Positions 10,737 to 21,700 are shown, counted from the first letter of the stretch. The stretch: 64,000 bases of DNA from Prorocentrum cordatum (GCA_963575745.1 CAUYUJ010019281.1:55001-119000); one strand, 5' to 3'. Program-made: numbers and translations. Notes: generated from the letters alone by a model not told the origin.

Positions 10737-10758
10737 TCCGTAGCCATCTCGGATCAAG
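10737..10758 (+). ncRNA. Spliced-leader-like relic
   Basis: TCCGTAGCCATCTCGGATCA plus AG matches the dinoflagellate 22-nt spliced leader (DCCGTAGCCATTTTGGCTCAAG) at 19 of 22 positions. It is followed at once by GTATCTATG, resembling the GT that starts the intron half of an SL RNA gene. The altered core (TTTTGG to CTCGG) would weaken the Sm-type site, so a functional SL gene is doubtful. It may be a relic of an SL RNA gene or of a retroposed trans-spliced mRNA. A chance match is possible. Confidence 0.35.
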
Positions 10759-10856
10759 GTATCTATGTATGTCATACGCAACAAATGCACCATGCGGGGC
10801 ACATGCGGGGCCCAAACAAGTGATCAACCTCTGCGGGTGTGTACTCCACGCCAGTG

Positions 10857-11036
10857 TAGTATCCACGATCGTCCGCGCGCCACGAAGTGAAGTGTCCTGA
10901 CGTCATAGGGCGGGAAGCTGGGTGTGGGTGGTTCCCGAGAGTCGTGTGGATGTTTGGTAGAGCTTGCATTGCCCCACCACGAAGTGGGGGTATTGGCTGG
11001 CGTCGCATGAAAACCCTGGCACTGGGGAGAACACTG
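10857..11036 (+). repeat. V module, copy 3
   Basis: Third V copy with GTGTGGATGTTTGGTAGAGC and a changed hairpin (GCCCCACCACGAAGTGGGGG). A 65-bp (TTG)n tract follows at 11053-11117. Confidence 0.8.
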
Positions 11037-11053
11037 AGCGTTCGGGTAAAATG

Positions 11054-11114
<61 letters not shown>

Positions 11115-11124
11115 GTTGTCGTCG

Positions 11125-11300
11125 TCCCACCCGCGACCCACCCGCGACCCACCTTGCGACCCACCCCGCGACCCACCCTGCGACCCACCCCGCGACCCAC
11201 CCCGCGACCCACCCTGCGACCCACCCCGCGACCCACCCCGCGACCCATCCCTCGACCCACCCCGCGACACACCCGCGATCCACTCGCGACCCACCCGCGG
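11125..11300 (+). repeat. GCGACCCACCC minisatellite, array 1
   Basis: Tandem 10-12 bp units of CCGCGACCCACC. The varying unit length leaves several frames open with TR(D/P)PATHP-type protein repeats, which are artefacts. Confidence 0.9.
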
Positions 11301-11312
11301 CCTACGCACATT

Positions 11313-11450
11313 GGTTTAACGAAAAAATCGACGCTTGCGGCGGGCTCGTTGTCAGAGTGAGGGGGCCGAACGGTCATTCATTGTCCCTTGGTGCGTGGCT
11401 GAAGTGGGGATCCGTGGTGAGAATTCTGCTTGTTGCGTTGTTGTGTTGTT
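11313..11450 (+). repeat. T module, copy 1
   Basis: CACATTGGTTTAACGAAAAA, CTTGCGGCGGGCTCGTTGTC, GGGGGCCGAACGGTCATTC and GGTGAGAATTCTGCTTGTTG in order, then a TTG tract. Same order as 11755 and 14333. Confidence 0.85.
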
Positions 11451-11477
11451 GCGTTGTTGTTGTTTGTTGTCATCGCT

Positions 11478-11752
11478 CCACCCGCGACCCAACCCGCGAC
11501 CCACCCGCGACCCACCCCGCGACCCACCCGCGACGCACCCACCGACCCACCCGCGACCCACCAACCGACCCATCCCGCGACCCGCCCCGCGACCCACCTA
11601 TCGACCCACCCCGCGACCCACCCCGCGACCTGCCGGCGACCCACCCCGCGACCCACCCCGCGACCCACCCGCGACCCACCCGCGACCCACCCGCGACCCA
11701 CCCGCGACCCACCCGCGATCCAGCCGCGACCCATTAGCGACCCACCCGCGGC
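11478..11752 (+). repeat. GCGACCCACCC minisatellite, array 2
   Basis: Same unit as array 1, with rarer ACCGACCCACC variants in the first half. Confidence 0.9.
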
Positions 11753-11754
11753 CT

Positions 11755-11890
11755 ACCCACATTGGTTTAACGAAGAAATCGGCGCTTGCGGCGGGCTCGT
11801 TGTCAGAGTGAGGGGGCCGAACGGTCATTTCTTGTCCCTTGGTGCGTGGCTGAAGTGGGGATCCTTGGTGAGGATTCTGCTTGTTGCGTT
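11755..11890 (+). repeat. T module, copy 2
   Basis: Same block order as copy 1, joined directly to R module copy 2 at GTTGCGTTGAATTCTC. Confidence 0.85.
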
Positions 11891-11891
11891 G

Positions 11892-12613
11892 AATTCTCAT
11901 TTCTGAAGAATAATTATTGTTGATCCCCCCCACCGGTGCATATTGTTATTTCTCAATCGAAGTGTGCCCCTCGACGCTCGCACCTTGTTTTGTGACAGTG
12001 AAAGTCTTCCTGCTCAAACTGGGCCCTTCGCTCACGGATTGCAACAACAACGGCTCGAGACTTCCGTACAATTTAGCCAGGACCCCCGCTCCCGCCCGAG
12101 ACTTCCTCGCATTTTATTCAGGAATCGCGCTCTCGCTTGGGACTTCCTTCCAATTTATCCAGGAATCGCTCTGCCGGCGATCTGGAGTCGCGCTCTCGCT
12201 GGAGACTTGCTTGCAACTTACGGAATAATGGCCTTGCGTTGTAGTTTCCTGCTATTTGCCCAAGCGCCGCGCTCCCGACACCCAGGCACCCAGGAGTCGC
12301 GCCCGTTGTGGCCCCATGGGCATGCCCTTCGTGGCCCCGCTGTCGCCATTTGTGTCCCCCTCATTGTCCTACGTGGCCCAGTTGCTACCCTCAGTGGCCC
12401 CATAGTTGCCTTCTGTGGCCCCGCATTATCTGCACTTCGTAGCCCCCGCTCGTTCGCGCTCCTCGTGGCCCCATACGCGTTCCCTTCGTGCCCCCGCTGT
12501 CGCCCTTCGTGGCCTACTTCGTGCCCTTCGTGGCCCTGCTGTCGTTCTCTCTCGCTCTCGCTTTCGCTCGTCGTCGCCGTCGTCGTCGTCGTCGCCGTCG
12601 TCTTCGACGTCGT

Positions 12614-12648
<35 letters not shown>

Positions 12649-12860
12649 GGTCGGTCCCCTGTCCGCCCCGCGATCAGCGCTGCCGCTGGCCAGGCCGACG
12701 GTCCGCGGCCGCCCCGCCGCTTGCCGGGGCCCGGCTTGCACGGAAGAAAGGTATACCCCCCAAAAGGGGTTCGATCGAAGACGAAGAGGGCGGGTATCGA
12801 GGGTTTGGGAAATACGCGTTATTGGACATTCGAGCATATGAGGGCGAACCGTCTAAAAAT
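11892..12860 (+). repeat. R module, copy 2
   Basis: TCTCATTTCTGAAGAATAAT at the left, then CACCGGTGCATATTGTT, AACAACAACGGCTCGAGAC, a shortened GTGGCCCC repeat, a GTCGTC tract and the end block with ATACCCCCCAAAAGGGG. About 970 bp; the next copy follows after a (TTG)n tract. Confidence 0.85.
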
Positions 12861-12887
12861 TATGATTGTTGTTGTTGATGCTGTTGA

Positions 12888-12948
<61 letters not shown>

Positions 12949-12949
12949 A

Positions 12950-13663
12950 TTGAATTCTCGTTTCTGAAAAATAATTATTGTTGTTCCCCCCCACCGGTGC
13001 ATATTGTTTTTCTCAAACAAAGTGTGCCCCTCGACGCTCGCTCCCTGTTTTCTGGAGGAGGAGACAGGGAAAGTCTTCCTGCTCAAACTGGGCCCTTCGC
13101 CCCCGGATTGCAACAACAACGGCTCCCGCCTGAGACTTCCGTACAATTTAGCCAGGACCCCCGCTCCCGCCCGAGACTTCCTCGCATTTTATTCAGGAAT
13201 CGCGCTCTCGCTTGGGACTTCCTTTCAATTTACTCAGGAATCGCTCTCCCGGCGCTCTGGAGTCGCGCTCTTGCTGGAGACTTGCTTGCAACTTACTGAG
13301 AAATAGCCTTGCGTTGCAATTTCCTGCAATTTGCCCAAGCGCCGCGCTCCCGACACCCAGGCACCCAGGAGTCGCGCCCGTTGAGGCCCCATGGGCATGC
13401 CCTTCGTGGCCCCGCTGTCGCCATTTGTGTCCCCCTCACTGTCCTACGTGGCCCAGTTGCTACCCTCAGTGGCCCCATAGTTGCCTTCTGTGACCCCGCA
13501 TTATCTGCACTTCGCGGCCCCCGCTCGTTCGCGCTCTTCGTGGACCCATACGCATTCCCTTCGTGTCCCCGCTGTCGTCCTTCGTGGCCTACTTCGTGCC
13601 CTTCGTGTCCCTGCTGTCGTTCTCTCTCGCTCTCGCTTTCGCTTGTCGTCGCCGTCGTCTTCG

Positions 13664-13703
<40 letters not shown>

Positions 13704-13950
13704 GGTCGGTCCCCTGTCTGTCCCTTTTTGGGTCGGATCGACGGTCCGCGGCCGCCCCGCCGATCAGCGCTGCCGCTGGCCAGGCCGACGGTCCGCGGCC
13801 GCCCCGCCGCTTGCCGGGGCCCGGCCTGCAGGGAAGAAAGGTATACCCCCCAAAAGGGGTTCGATCGAATACGAAGAGGGCGGGTATCGAGGGTTTGGGA
13901 AATACGCGTCGTTGGACACTCGAGCATATAAGGGCGAACAGTCTTAATAT
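12950..13950 (+). repeat. R module, copy 3
   Basis: High similarity to copy 2 across its whole length, in the same order and orientation, so copies 2 and 3 are a recent tandem duplication of about 1.06 kb that includes the (TTG)n spacer. Confidence 0.85.
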
Positions 13951-14076
13951 TATTGTTGTTGTTGATGCTGTTGTTGTTGTTGTTGTTGCTGTTGTTGTTG
14001 TTGTTGGTGGTGGTTGTTGTTGTTGTTGTTGGTGTTGGTGGTGTTGTTGTTGTTGTTGTTGTTGTTGTTGCTGTGG

Positions 14077-14137
<61 letters not shown>
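13950..14137. repeat. (TTG)n junction tract
   Basis: About 190 bp of TTG repeats with TGG and TGC interruptions, the longest of the (TTG)n tracts that separate repeat modules between 6.3 and 14.5 kb. Confidence 0.9.
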
Positions 14138-14139
<2 letters not shown>

Positions 14140-14149
14140 GTTGTCATCG

Positions 14150-14470
14150 CCCCATGCGCGACCCACCCCGCGACCCACCTTGCGACCCACCCCGCGACCC
14201 ACCCTGCGACCCACCCCGCGACCCACCCCGCGACCCACCCTGCGACCCACCCCGCGACCCACCCCGCGACCCATCCCTCGGCCCACCCCGCGACACACCC
14301 GCGATCCACTCGCGACCCACCCGCGGCCTACGCACATTGGTTTAACGAAAAAATCGGCGCTTGCGGCGGGCTCGTTGTCAGAGTGAGGGGGCTGAACGGT
14401 CATTCATTGTCCCTTGGTGCGTGGCTGAAGTGGGGATCCGTGGTGAGAATTCTGCTTGTTGCGTTGTTGT
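14150..14470 (+). repeat. GCGACCCACCC array 3 and T module copy 3
   Basis: Array at about 14150-14325, T module at 14333-14470. The combination is nearly identical to 11125-11450 and marks a segmental duplication. Confidence 0.85.
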
Positions 14471-14504
14471 GTTGTTGCGTTGTTGTTGTTTGTTGTCATC
14501 GCTC

Positions 14505-14845
14505 CACCCGCGACCGCGACCCACCCGCGACCCACCCGCGACCCACCCGCGACCCACCGACCCACCCCGCGACCCGCGACCCGCGACCTGACCCGCGACC
14601 CAACCCGCGACCCACCGCGCCCGCGACCCACCCGCGACCCCGCGACCCACCCGCGACCCACCCCGTGACCCACCCCGCGACCCATCCCGCGACCCACCCC
14701 GCGACCCATTAGCGACCCACTCGCGACCCACCCCGCGACCTGCCGGCGACCCACCCCGCGACCCACCCGCGACCCACCCGCGACCCACTCGCGACCCACC
14801 TGCGACCCACCCGCGAACCACCCACGACCCACCCGCGACCCGCGA
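14505..14845 (+). repeat. GCGACCCACCC minisatellite, array 4
   Basis: Same unit as arrays 1-3. It ends at GCGAGCTCCTTGGATAATCT, which is matched in inverted orientation near 17090. Confidence 0.85.
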
Positions 14846-14940
14846 GCTCCTTGGATAATCTGCGAAACTTTGGCGCCTGCGGCGGGATTCTCCAGAGTCT
14901 CGCAGACTGCCGACGTCCCCACCGCCCCCTTACCCTTACG

Positions 14941-15129
14941 GTAGGTTTGCGTCGTGTCGACCAGCGGCGACCCCAGCGCGGGCGTTCAAGGTTGAACGCC
15001 GCCGGCGACCCAGAATCGGTCGACGTGGAACGATCGGACGTTGCGGCAGCGGCCGATCCTTCAAGGTTGAACGATCCCTGCGGTGTCAAAAACCAGCGCT
15101 GGGGTCGGCACGACACGAACCTGCCGTAC
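14941..15129 (+). mobile_element. MITE-C copy 1
   Basis: Terminal inverted repeats: left GTAGGTTTGCGTCGTGTCGA; right end read inward GTACGGCAGGTTCGTGTCGT. Inside is CAAGGTTGAACGCC and a second CAAGGTTGAACG. The related copy at 56198-56427 has the same ends and the CGGTGTCAnAAACCA block. No coding capacity. Confidence 0.7.
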
Positions 15130-15248
15130 AGTCTGTGATGGACACTGTCCACCTGGCCGCAGTTGGCAGCGTCCAGCTGTGGTGACGCCTGCCGACCGAG
15201 CGCGTGCGTCTGTCCAGAGGCCGTCGCCGGTAGCACATCCCACAAATA

Positions 15249-15405
15249 TCAGGAGGAAAAAACACACAGACACAATTAATCGTCGATCCCCAGGAAAATA
15301 TGCCAAAATATGGGAAGTGGGGGGGAAAACGAAAGTCAAACAAATATGGCCCGAAAGTGGGGGGGAAGTGGGGGGGAAACGAAAGTGTGTCCCAGGGCCC
15401 CTTCA
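15249..15405 (+). mobile_element. MITE-D copy, 157 bp, target duplication AAATA
   Basis: Starts TCAGGAGGAAAAAACACACA and ends TGTGTCCCAGGGCCCCTTCA. It is flanked by perfect direct repeats AAATA (15244-15248 and 15406-15410). The interior has a duplicated AAGTGGGGGGGAA block. Element plus duplication is 162 bp, a multiple of three. Ends are weakly inverted (TCAGGAGGGG versus TGAAGGGGCC). Confidence 0.8.
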
Positions 15406-15410
15406 AAATA

Positions 15411-16515
15411 GTCTTTGATACCTCGAGTCGCCAAAGTATACGCATGCTTGCACTGGAGTCCGATCTCCATTATATCAAACAGCGAAGCAGGCGTGAGCTG
15501 CCCTACGTCGACCTCGATATCGTTGCGGCCTCCCCACGGCACAGGATGGGACGCTTCCCATCTGGCCCGGAGTGCTGCAAGCCTCGCTCTTCCAAGGGGC
15601 CCTTTGCTCTTGTGCCAGCTGGGTGCCTCGCTAGCTCTCGTCTCGTCCCACATGCGGCACAAACGTGGCAAAGGGCATTGTGCACGGTCGGGGCTGGATT
15701 GCGACAGCCAGACCATTCACTCTACGGCACTAAAGCGTTGGGGCTGAAACTGATCTGGCACTCGTCAACAGGCATACTTGCCTTTGCACCCTGCCTGGTG
15801 CCTCCGTATGCAGCACAATTGAGGCTTTGGACCTCAATGCCGAACGCCGCACTTGTGGCGACCCCATGCTTGCAGTACGTTGTGAACAAAAAGGACAGCT
15901 TGGCTCATCCATGAGCAGGTTTGGCGAGATGCGAGTGCTCTGAGTCTCAGACGCATCTTGCAAAGCCGACTCCTCTGCTCATCTCTGGCTCCAGCTCTGG
16001 TACGCTTGCGAGCCCTTGACTGGTTCACTCCTGGACAAGCTACGTTCGTGACAGCCGTTTCTCTGCATGGGCCTAAGTCTCGGCTGACTTCCCGCGTAAG
16101 ATCGGTCCTGCTCGAGATCACCGCGACCTTGTCTTTGAGGCTGGTCTCTGACGCGATGACAGCGTCGAAGCTGGCAACTGCATGGGCTTCGATCGGCATA
16201 TCATTGAAACCGTCTCCTGGTAGGAGGCCTAGCTTGGGGAGCATGACAGACTGAACATGGTGTTGCCCTAGCCGCATAATCACGGGACCTTTTCCCGAAC
16301 ATTGTAACCAAGCGTCGTGAAACCAGTGGGCGTCCCCAAAGCTAGGAACTTATCCCTTCACTCCTGGAAGTGTAGGGTTTCGCAATATTTGGAAATATCG
16401 TCACCGAGCAAAACACTGACACTTGGATGCGCTGACGCCTTCCTCGCTCCTGGCTGCCTGGGGCCAATCACAGTCAACAGCTGCCCTTCCTTTCGACCCA
16501 CCCCCCAGAAGGAGG
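15411..16515. other. No recognised gene; possible old minus-strand pseudogene
   Basis: Less repetitive than its surroundings. On the minus strand, frames at 15834-16283 and 15336-15716 read as ordinary-composition protein, for example DGFNDMPIEAHAVASFDAV and RWEASHPVPWGGRNDIEVDV, but no family or intact start-to-stop frame is evident. It could be a relic of an element or gene. Confidence 0.25.
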
Positions 16516-16519
16516 ATGA

Positions 16520-16860
16520 GGAGATGATGATGATGATGATGCTGATGATGCTGATGATGATGCTGATGATGATGATGACGATGATGATGCTGCTGCTGAT
16601 GATGATTATGATGACGTTGATGACGATGGCGATGCTGATGACTCTGCTGATGATGCTGATGATGGTGATTGTGATGGTTGTTATTATGAGGAGGAGGAGG
16701 AGCATGGTGATTATGATAATGAGGGTGAGGATGCTGTTGATGTTGATGCTGATGTTGATGATCGCGATGGTGCTGATAAGGATGATGATGCTGATGATGA
16801 TGCTGATGCTGACGCTGATGCTGCTGATAATGATGCTGATGATGGTGGTGATGGACCTGC
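16520..16860. repeat. (GAT)n-type microsatellite
   Basis: GATGATGCTGATGATG-style triplets with many interruptions, giving poly-Met/Leu, Asp or His/Gln frames that are artefacts. Confidence 0.9.
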
Positions 16861-16989
16861 GGAGGGCTCGACCTCCTCTCAGGGCCCACTCTCTCGCCAC
16901 ACATGCGGTCTCAGATGAATCACGCCGTACTTCACCCCTGTCTTAGGAGTGGGGAGCTTGCTGTGGTCACAGCCTGCGATACATAGATA

Positions 16990-17575
16990 CCGTAGCACCT
17001 GGCAGATGCGGATAAGAGTGAGGGGGCGTTGGGGACTTCGGCAGTTTGCGAGACTCTGGAGAAGCCCGCCGCAGGCGCCGAAGTTTCACACATTATCCAA
17101 CGAGCTCGCCGCAGGCGCATATTTTTTTCGTTATATAAGCCAATGTGGGTACGTCGCGGGTGGGTCGCGGGTGGGTCGTTGTTGGGTCGCGGGATGGATT
17201 GCGGGGTGGGTCGCGGGTGGGTCGCTGGATGGGTCGCGGGTGGGTCGCAAGTGGGTCGCCAGTTGGGTCGCGGGGTGGGTCGCGGGTGGGTCGCGGGTGG
17301 GTCGCGGGGTGGGTCGCGGGGTGGGTCGCGGGTGGGTCGCAGGTTGGGTCGCGGGGTGGGTCGCGGGTGGGTCGCGGGTGGGTCGCGGGTTGGGTCGCGG
17401 GGTGGGTCGCCGGGTGGGTCGCGGGTGGGACGACGACAACACCAACACACAATACTAACAGCAACTTCAACACCAACAACGCAACAATCATAATCTTCAC
17501 CATGGATCCCCATTTCAGCCACGCACCCAGGGACAATGCATGACCGTTCGGCCCCCTCCTTCTGATATTAGGACT
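16990..17575 (-). repeat. Inverted T module with its minisatellite
   Basis: Read on the minus strand this gives, in order: GGGGGCCGAACGGTCATGC, a GTTG-rich tract, CCGCGACCCACC units (17148-17432), CCACATTGGCTTATATAACG and CTCCAGAGTCTCGCAAACTG. This matches 14.3-14.95 kb in reverse, so the two regions form a large interrupted inverted repeat about 2 kb apart. Confidence 0.75.
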
Positions 17576-17905
<330 letters not shown>

Positions 17906-18479
17906 TGGGGGGAAGAATGAGGCAGGAGGCGTGAGGAGAAGGCATGGGGATTGATTTTGATGACGCGAAGGAGGAGGAAAGGGAGGAGGAGGAGGAGGCG
18001 ATGGAGGCGTTTATTTGTGGTTTCGGGGGCGCCCTGGGCTTGGTGGGCCCAGGAGGCTCTGACAAGCTATGCTGAGCCTGTTTGCCCAATCCTCGATGCC
18101 CAGCGCACAGATGATGTAATGTAGCGGGTCATCTATGATTACCTTCCTTGCCAATCTCTCTGCGGCACCACTGCTGCAGGCCGAACGCAGGAATTCGGCG
18201 ACCCGCGGGAAAGCAATTACACATCGTCAGCTGCTTCGCTCGTTTCTCTTCCTCCTCCTCCTCCTCTTCTTTCTCTCAGTTCTTCATTCTCCGCCGTTCT
18301 TGCTTCTCATCGTCCTTTCTTCTCCCCCTTGTTCCCCTGCTCCCCACTTTCCCCCCCCCACCTCCACGTGCCTCCTCATCTTGTCTCCGTCTCGGAACTC
18401 CCCAGCCCACCTGCGGAGCCCTCATGTGAACTTCGTGTATATTGGGCCAGGGAGGAAGGCCGTGCGGCCGTAACACTCC
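17906..18479. other. No supported gene
   Basis: GC-rich flank, then a pyrimidine-rich stretch (18235-18370). I see no recognisable protein or RNA. Confidence 0.4.
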
Positions 18480-18975
18480 TTGTATGTCTCTGTCTATGCT
18501 CTTCTGTTTCTATGTCTCTATGCCTGTCCCTGTGTCTGTCTGCCTGCCTGCCTGCCTGTCTGCCTGTTTGTCTGTCTGCCTGCATGTCTGTCTGTCTGTT
18601 CTGCCTGTCTTGCCGTGCCTGTCTGTCCGTCTGTCTGTCCGTCTGTCTGTCTGTCTGTCTCTCTGTCTGTCGTGTCGGTCTGTCTGTCAGTCTGCCTCTC
18701 TGTCTGTCTGCCTGCCTGCCTGTCTGTCTGTCTTGTCTGTCCTGTCTTGGCTTGTCTTGTCTTGTCGTGGCTTGCCTTGTCTTGTCATGTCTTGTATGTT
18801 ATTTCTCGTGTCTTGTCTTGGCTTGGCCTGCCTTGGGTTGTCTTGTCTTGTCTTGCCTGTCTGCCTTCTTGTCTGTCTGTCTGTCTGCCTGCCTGTCTGT
18901 CTGTCTGTCTGTCTGTCTGCCTGCCTGTCTCTCTTTCTGTCTCCCTGTCTCTCTCTCTCTCTCTCTCCTCGGACA
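18480..18975. repeat. (TGTC)n / (TGCC)n tetranucleotide array
   Basis: About 500 bp of TGTC/TGCC/TTGTC units ending in a short (CT)n run. Open frames through it (Cys/Leu/Ser/Val forward, Arg/Gln/Thr/Asp reverse) are artefacts. Confidence 0.9.
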
Positions 18976-20205
18976 TGTCGCGGGAGAAGACTGTGCAGGC
19001 TGGTTATATGTGGAGGCGGTTGGTGGGCGAAGAGACGCAGCTTGCCGAGGCAATGGCAAAGTGCAGTCCAGAGAGGCACCGCACATACGTGGGCGAAAAG
19101 AGACGCGGTGGGCGAAAAGAGACGCGGTTTGCCGAGGCCGGTTCTACTGACGATACGGTGGGGGGCATTGGAGAAAAGAACCCTCAGATAAGGAATCCGG
19201 GTTCTGGAGGCCAGTGGAGTTCCAATCGTGGATTGGCCATGGATGTCTCCACCGCCCCTCTTAGATACGGAAGCCCCCAGTGTCTGAAGCCTCCTGGGCT
19301 CAATCCTTAACCAACACCCCCACCGTAATGGCAATCAAAGAGAGGCACCGCACATGCGTGTGATCTTCGTCGGAAGTTGATTGTGCATCCTGTTCGAGGC
19401 GCGCACGGACGCAGAACGTGCATTATGACTGCCATTTCGAGCGCTCACACCTCGCTCTGTTGCCGTGGTCTCCAACTCTTGACGTTTCGCGTGCGCATCG
19501 CCGTCAGCCTATCCATACGCGATCCCCGTCCCTTTGCGAGTGGGAAGGCTGTGACGGAGCATTAAGGAAACAAAGAGGGGAGACGACACCAGTCAGACCA
19601 AAGGACGGATCAGCCCCAGTAGCCCTCAGAATTGTCGGCTCAGACCTCTTGCGGGGACATCTTGGAGGCCCGCTCGAGCAATCTCGGGTATATCTTGAGG
19701 CCCTTCGGGAGCCTGTTGTGGCGCTCCTTGGCTTGGGGCGAACGATCTGGAGGCCAGCAGTCAACAGGTGAGGGCCTTCCAGTGGGTCCTCCCTGTGGAA
19801 CTGGGAAGATGTCCCCTCGTGGGGTATTAGGGCCCCCCCCGGGTGGGCCATGTTGGGGCCGCAGCTATTTTTGGGAAGAGCAGGCGCCTTGAATTATTTG
19901 TGACCAGAGGCCTGCTGGGACTGAGGAAAGGGGATGAACCTTGCGGCGAGAGGGGCGTGATTGACATGTGGAGACAGGAAGCGTGCGACATGGGCCATGC
20001 ACGATTTGTCTTGGGCAGGGTGAGGTATACGCGTGAAATAAGCGCGCAGCCACCGCGAGATCGTTTTCCTCTAGTTGCGTTCGTTCAGGTTGCAGCGCTC
20101 TAGGCGCTGTGCACTCGAGCGGCTGCATTAGCGCTGCAGCCTCACCGAGGACCCCTAGGCCGTGGACCAGCCCACTCCTCATTCGTGGCGGCGCCTATAC
20201 GGGGG
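18976..20205. other. No supported gene
   Basis: Contains a local duplication of GTGGGCGAAAAGAGACGCGG (19090-19130) and the word AGAGAGGCACCGCACAT twice (about 19070 and 19340). Nothing else is recognised. Confidence 0.4.
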
Positions 20206-20340
20206 TGGCGCGAGGGTGGCGGCCTTCTCAGAAGGCGGCAGGTCTTCCAAGAAGGCCCGCCTGGATTCTAAGAAGCCTCCTAACAAGGCTCCAGGGCCTT
20301 CTAAGAAGGCCCCTGCCTTCGAAAAGGCCGCCATCTGGAT
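20206..20340. repeat. GCCTTCTnAGAAGGC palindromic repeats
   Basis: Four to five tandem palindromic units such as GGCCTTCTCAGAAGGCGG and GGCCTTCTAAGAAGGCCC. The same unit occurs in decayed form at 0.28-0.45, 1.67, 1.9 and 2.5 kb. Confidence 0.7.
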
Positions 20341-20935
20341 AAGCCGCGCCCCTCGCGCCACCTTCACTCGGGTGCCGCCAATATTTCCCTACGGGATGGG
20401 CGATACTGCTTTCCAATTCACTCTCTGGCAGCGCTCGCACGCTGGAGCCTGTAGCCCGTCGCGAGAAACAGGGTGAGCAGCAGGTGTCCCGCGGTCGTCT
20501 TTCAGCGCTACCTGTAGCAGAGCAGACTGGTTCTTTTGCAGCATGGGCACCGTTACTGATGTCGCAGAGCTGCACGAGGCAGAACGAGCGGCGTTCCAGG
20601 TCTGAGAAGATCCTCGGGCAAGGGCGAGGAGGAGGAGGAGGAGGAGGAGGAGGAGGAGGAGCAGGAGGAGGAGCATCGCTGGATTATTGCGGTCAAGCGG
20701 GTGACCAGGAGGCATGCGTGCACACCCCGATGGCCCCGCGGCCGTGCCCTGCCACCGAGGCTGTTACAGGGCGGAGGCGCGAGGAGCTTCGGATTGAATC
20801 GAGAGCACAACTCACAGGAGGGTTGAGAACAACCGTCAAACATTTCCCTGGCGATGGACCCAACCGTATGCAGCTGTGAGTGCCACGATGTGGCACCGCT
20901 TCCTGTGGAGCTCCCTATGGGGCCAAGAATCGTGT
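20341..20935. other. No supported gene; short (GGA)n tract
   Basis: A GGA run lies at about 20625-20670. The surrounding frames show no recognisable domain. Confidence 0.4.
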
Positions 20936-21700
20936 CAGGGGTGTGCCGAAATGGACGGGAAACCGCATGCGAACTCTGCCACTGGGGCCTTCGGTGCAGC
21001 TCCCTATGGGGTCACGAAGCGTGTGAGGGGTGTGCCGAAATGGGCGGGGAACCGGATGCGAACCCTGCCCTGCGGGCCACGAAAGCCACGAAACGCGTGA
21101 GATGTGTGCTGAACTGGGCGGGGAAACGCATGCGAACCGTGCAACTGGGGCATTGCGTGGAGCTCCCTATGGGGCCACGAAACGTGTGAGGGAGGTGCCG
21201 AGATGGGGCGGGGAACGTATGCGAACCCCGTAACTGGGGCCTTCTGTGGAGCTCCATATGCGGCCACGAAACGTCTGAGGGAGGTGCCAGAATGGGGGGG
21301 GGGGACCGCGTGCGAACCCTGCCACTGTGGCCTTCGGTGGAGCTTCCTGTGGCCTCCCTGTTCCTCCCCTCCTCTCGCCTTCTCCTCCTCTTCCTCTCTC
21401 CTCCAGATCGTCATTATGCGAGCTGCTTTAAAAAAATGTCTCGATGATGCCCAATGGTGTACAGCTTTGTTGCGATTGATGGGATGCGGCCACGAAGCGT
21501 GTGTGGGGTGTGCCGAAAGGGGCCGGGAAACGAATGCGAACCCTGCCACTGAGGCCTTCCGTGGAGCTCCCTTTGGGGCCACGAAGCGTGTGAGGGGTGT
21601 GCCGAAATGGGCGGGGAATCGCATGCGAACTCTTCCACTGGGGCCTTCGGTGGAGCTCCCTAAGGAGCTTACGAAGTGTGTGATAGACGTGCCGAGATGG
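20936..21700 (+). repeat. ~89-bp tandem repeat
   Basis: Units containing GTGCCGAAATGGGCGGGGAA, CGCATGCGAACCCTGCCACT and GGAGCTCCCTATGGGGCCAC, at about 20941, 21030, 21103, 21191, 21281, 21508 and 21597. The array is interrupted at about 21360-21490 by pyrimidine-rich and AT-richer unrelated DNA. Confidence 0.85.

Noticed and set aside
11125-11752. Thr/His/Pro/Arg-rich proteins from the GCGACCCACC arrays
   Set aside because: Open in all frames because of the 10-12 bp unit; no start context, no non-repeat protein sequence.
13840-13880. tRNA-like GGGGTTCGATCG word in the R modules
   Set aside because: The stem expected around a T-arm does not pair, and no acceptor, D or anticodon arm can be placed upstream.
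18480-18975. Cys/Leu/Ser-rich open frames
   Set aside because: Produced by the TGTC/TGCC tetranucleotide array.
19150-19330. Possible tRNA or snRNA gene
   Set aside because: No cloverleaf, no Sm-type site and no B-box can be assembled from the sequence.
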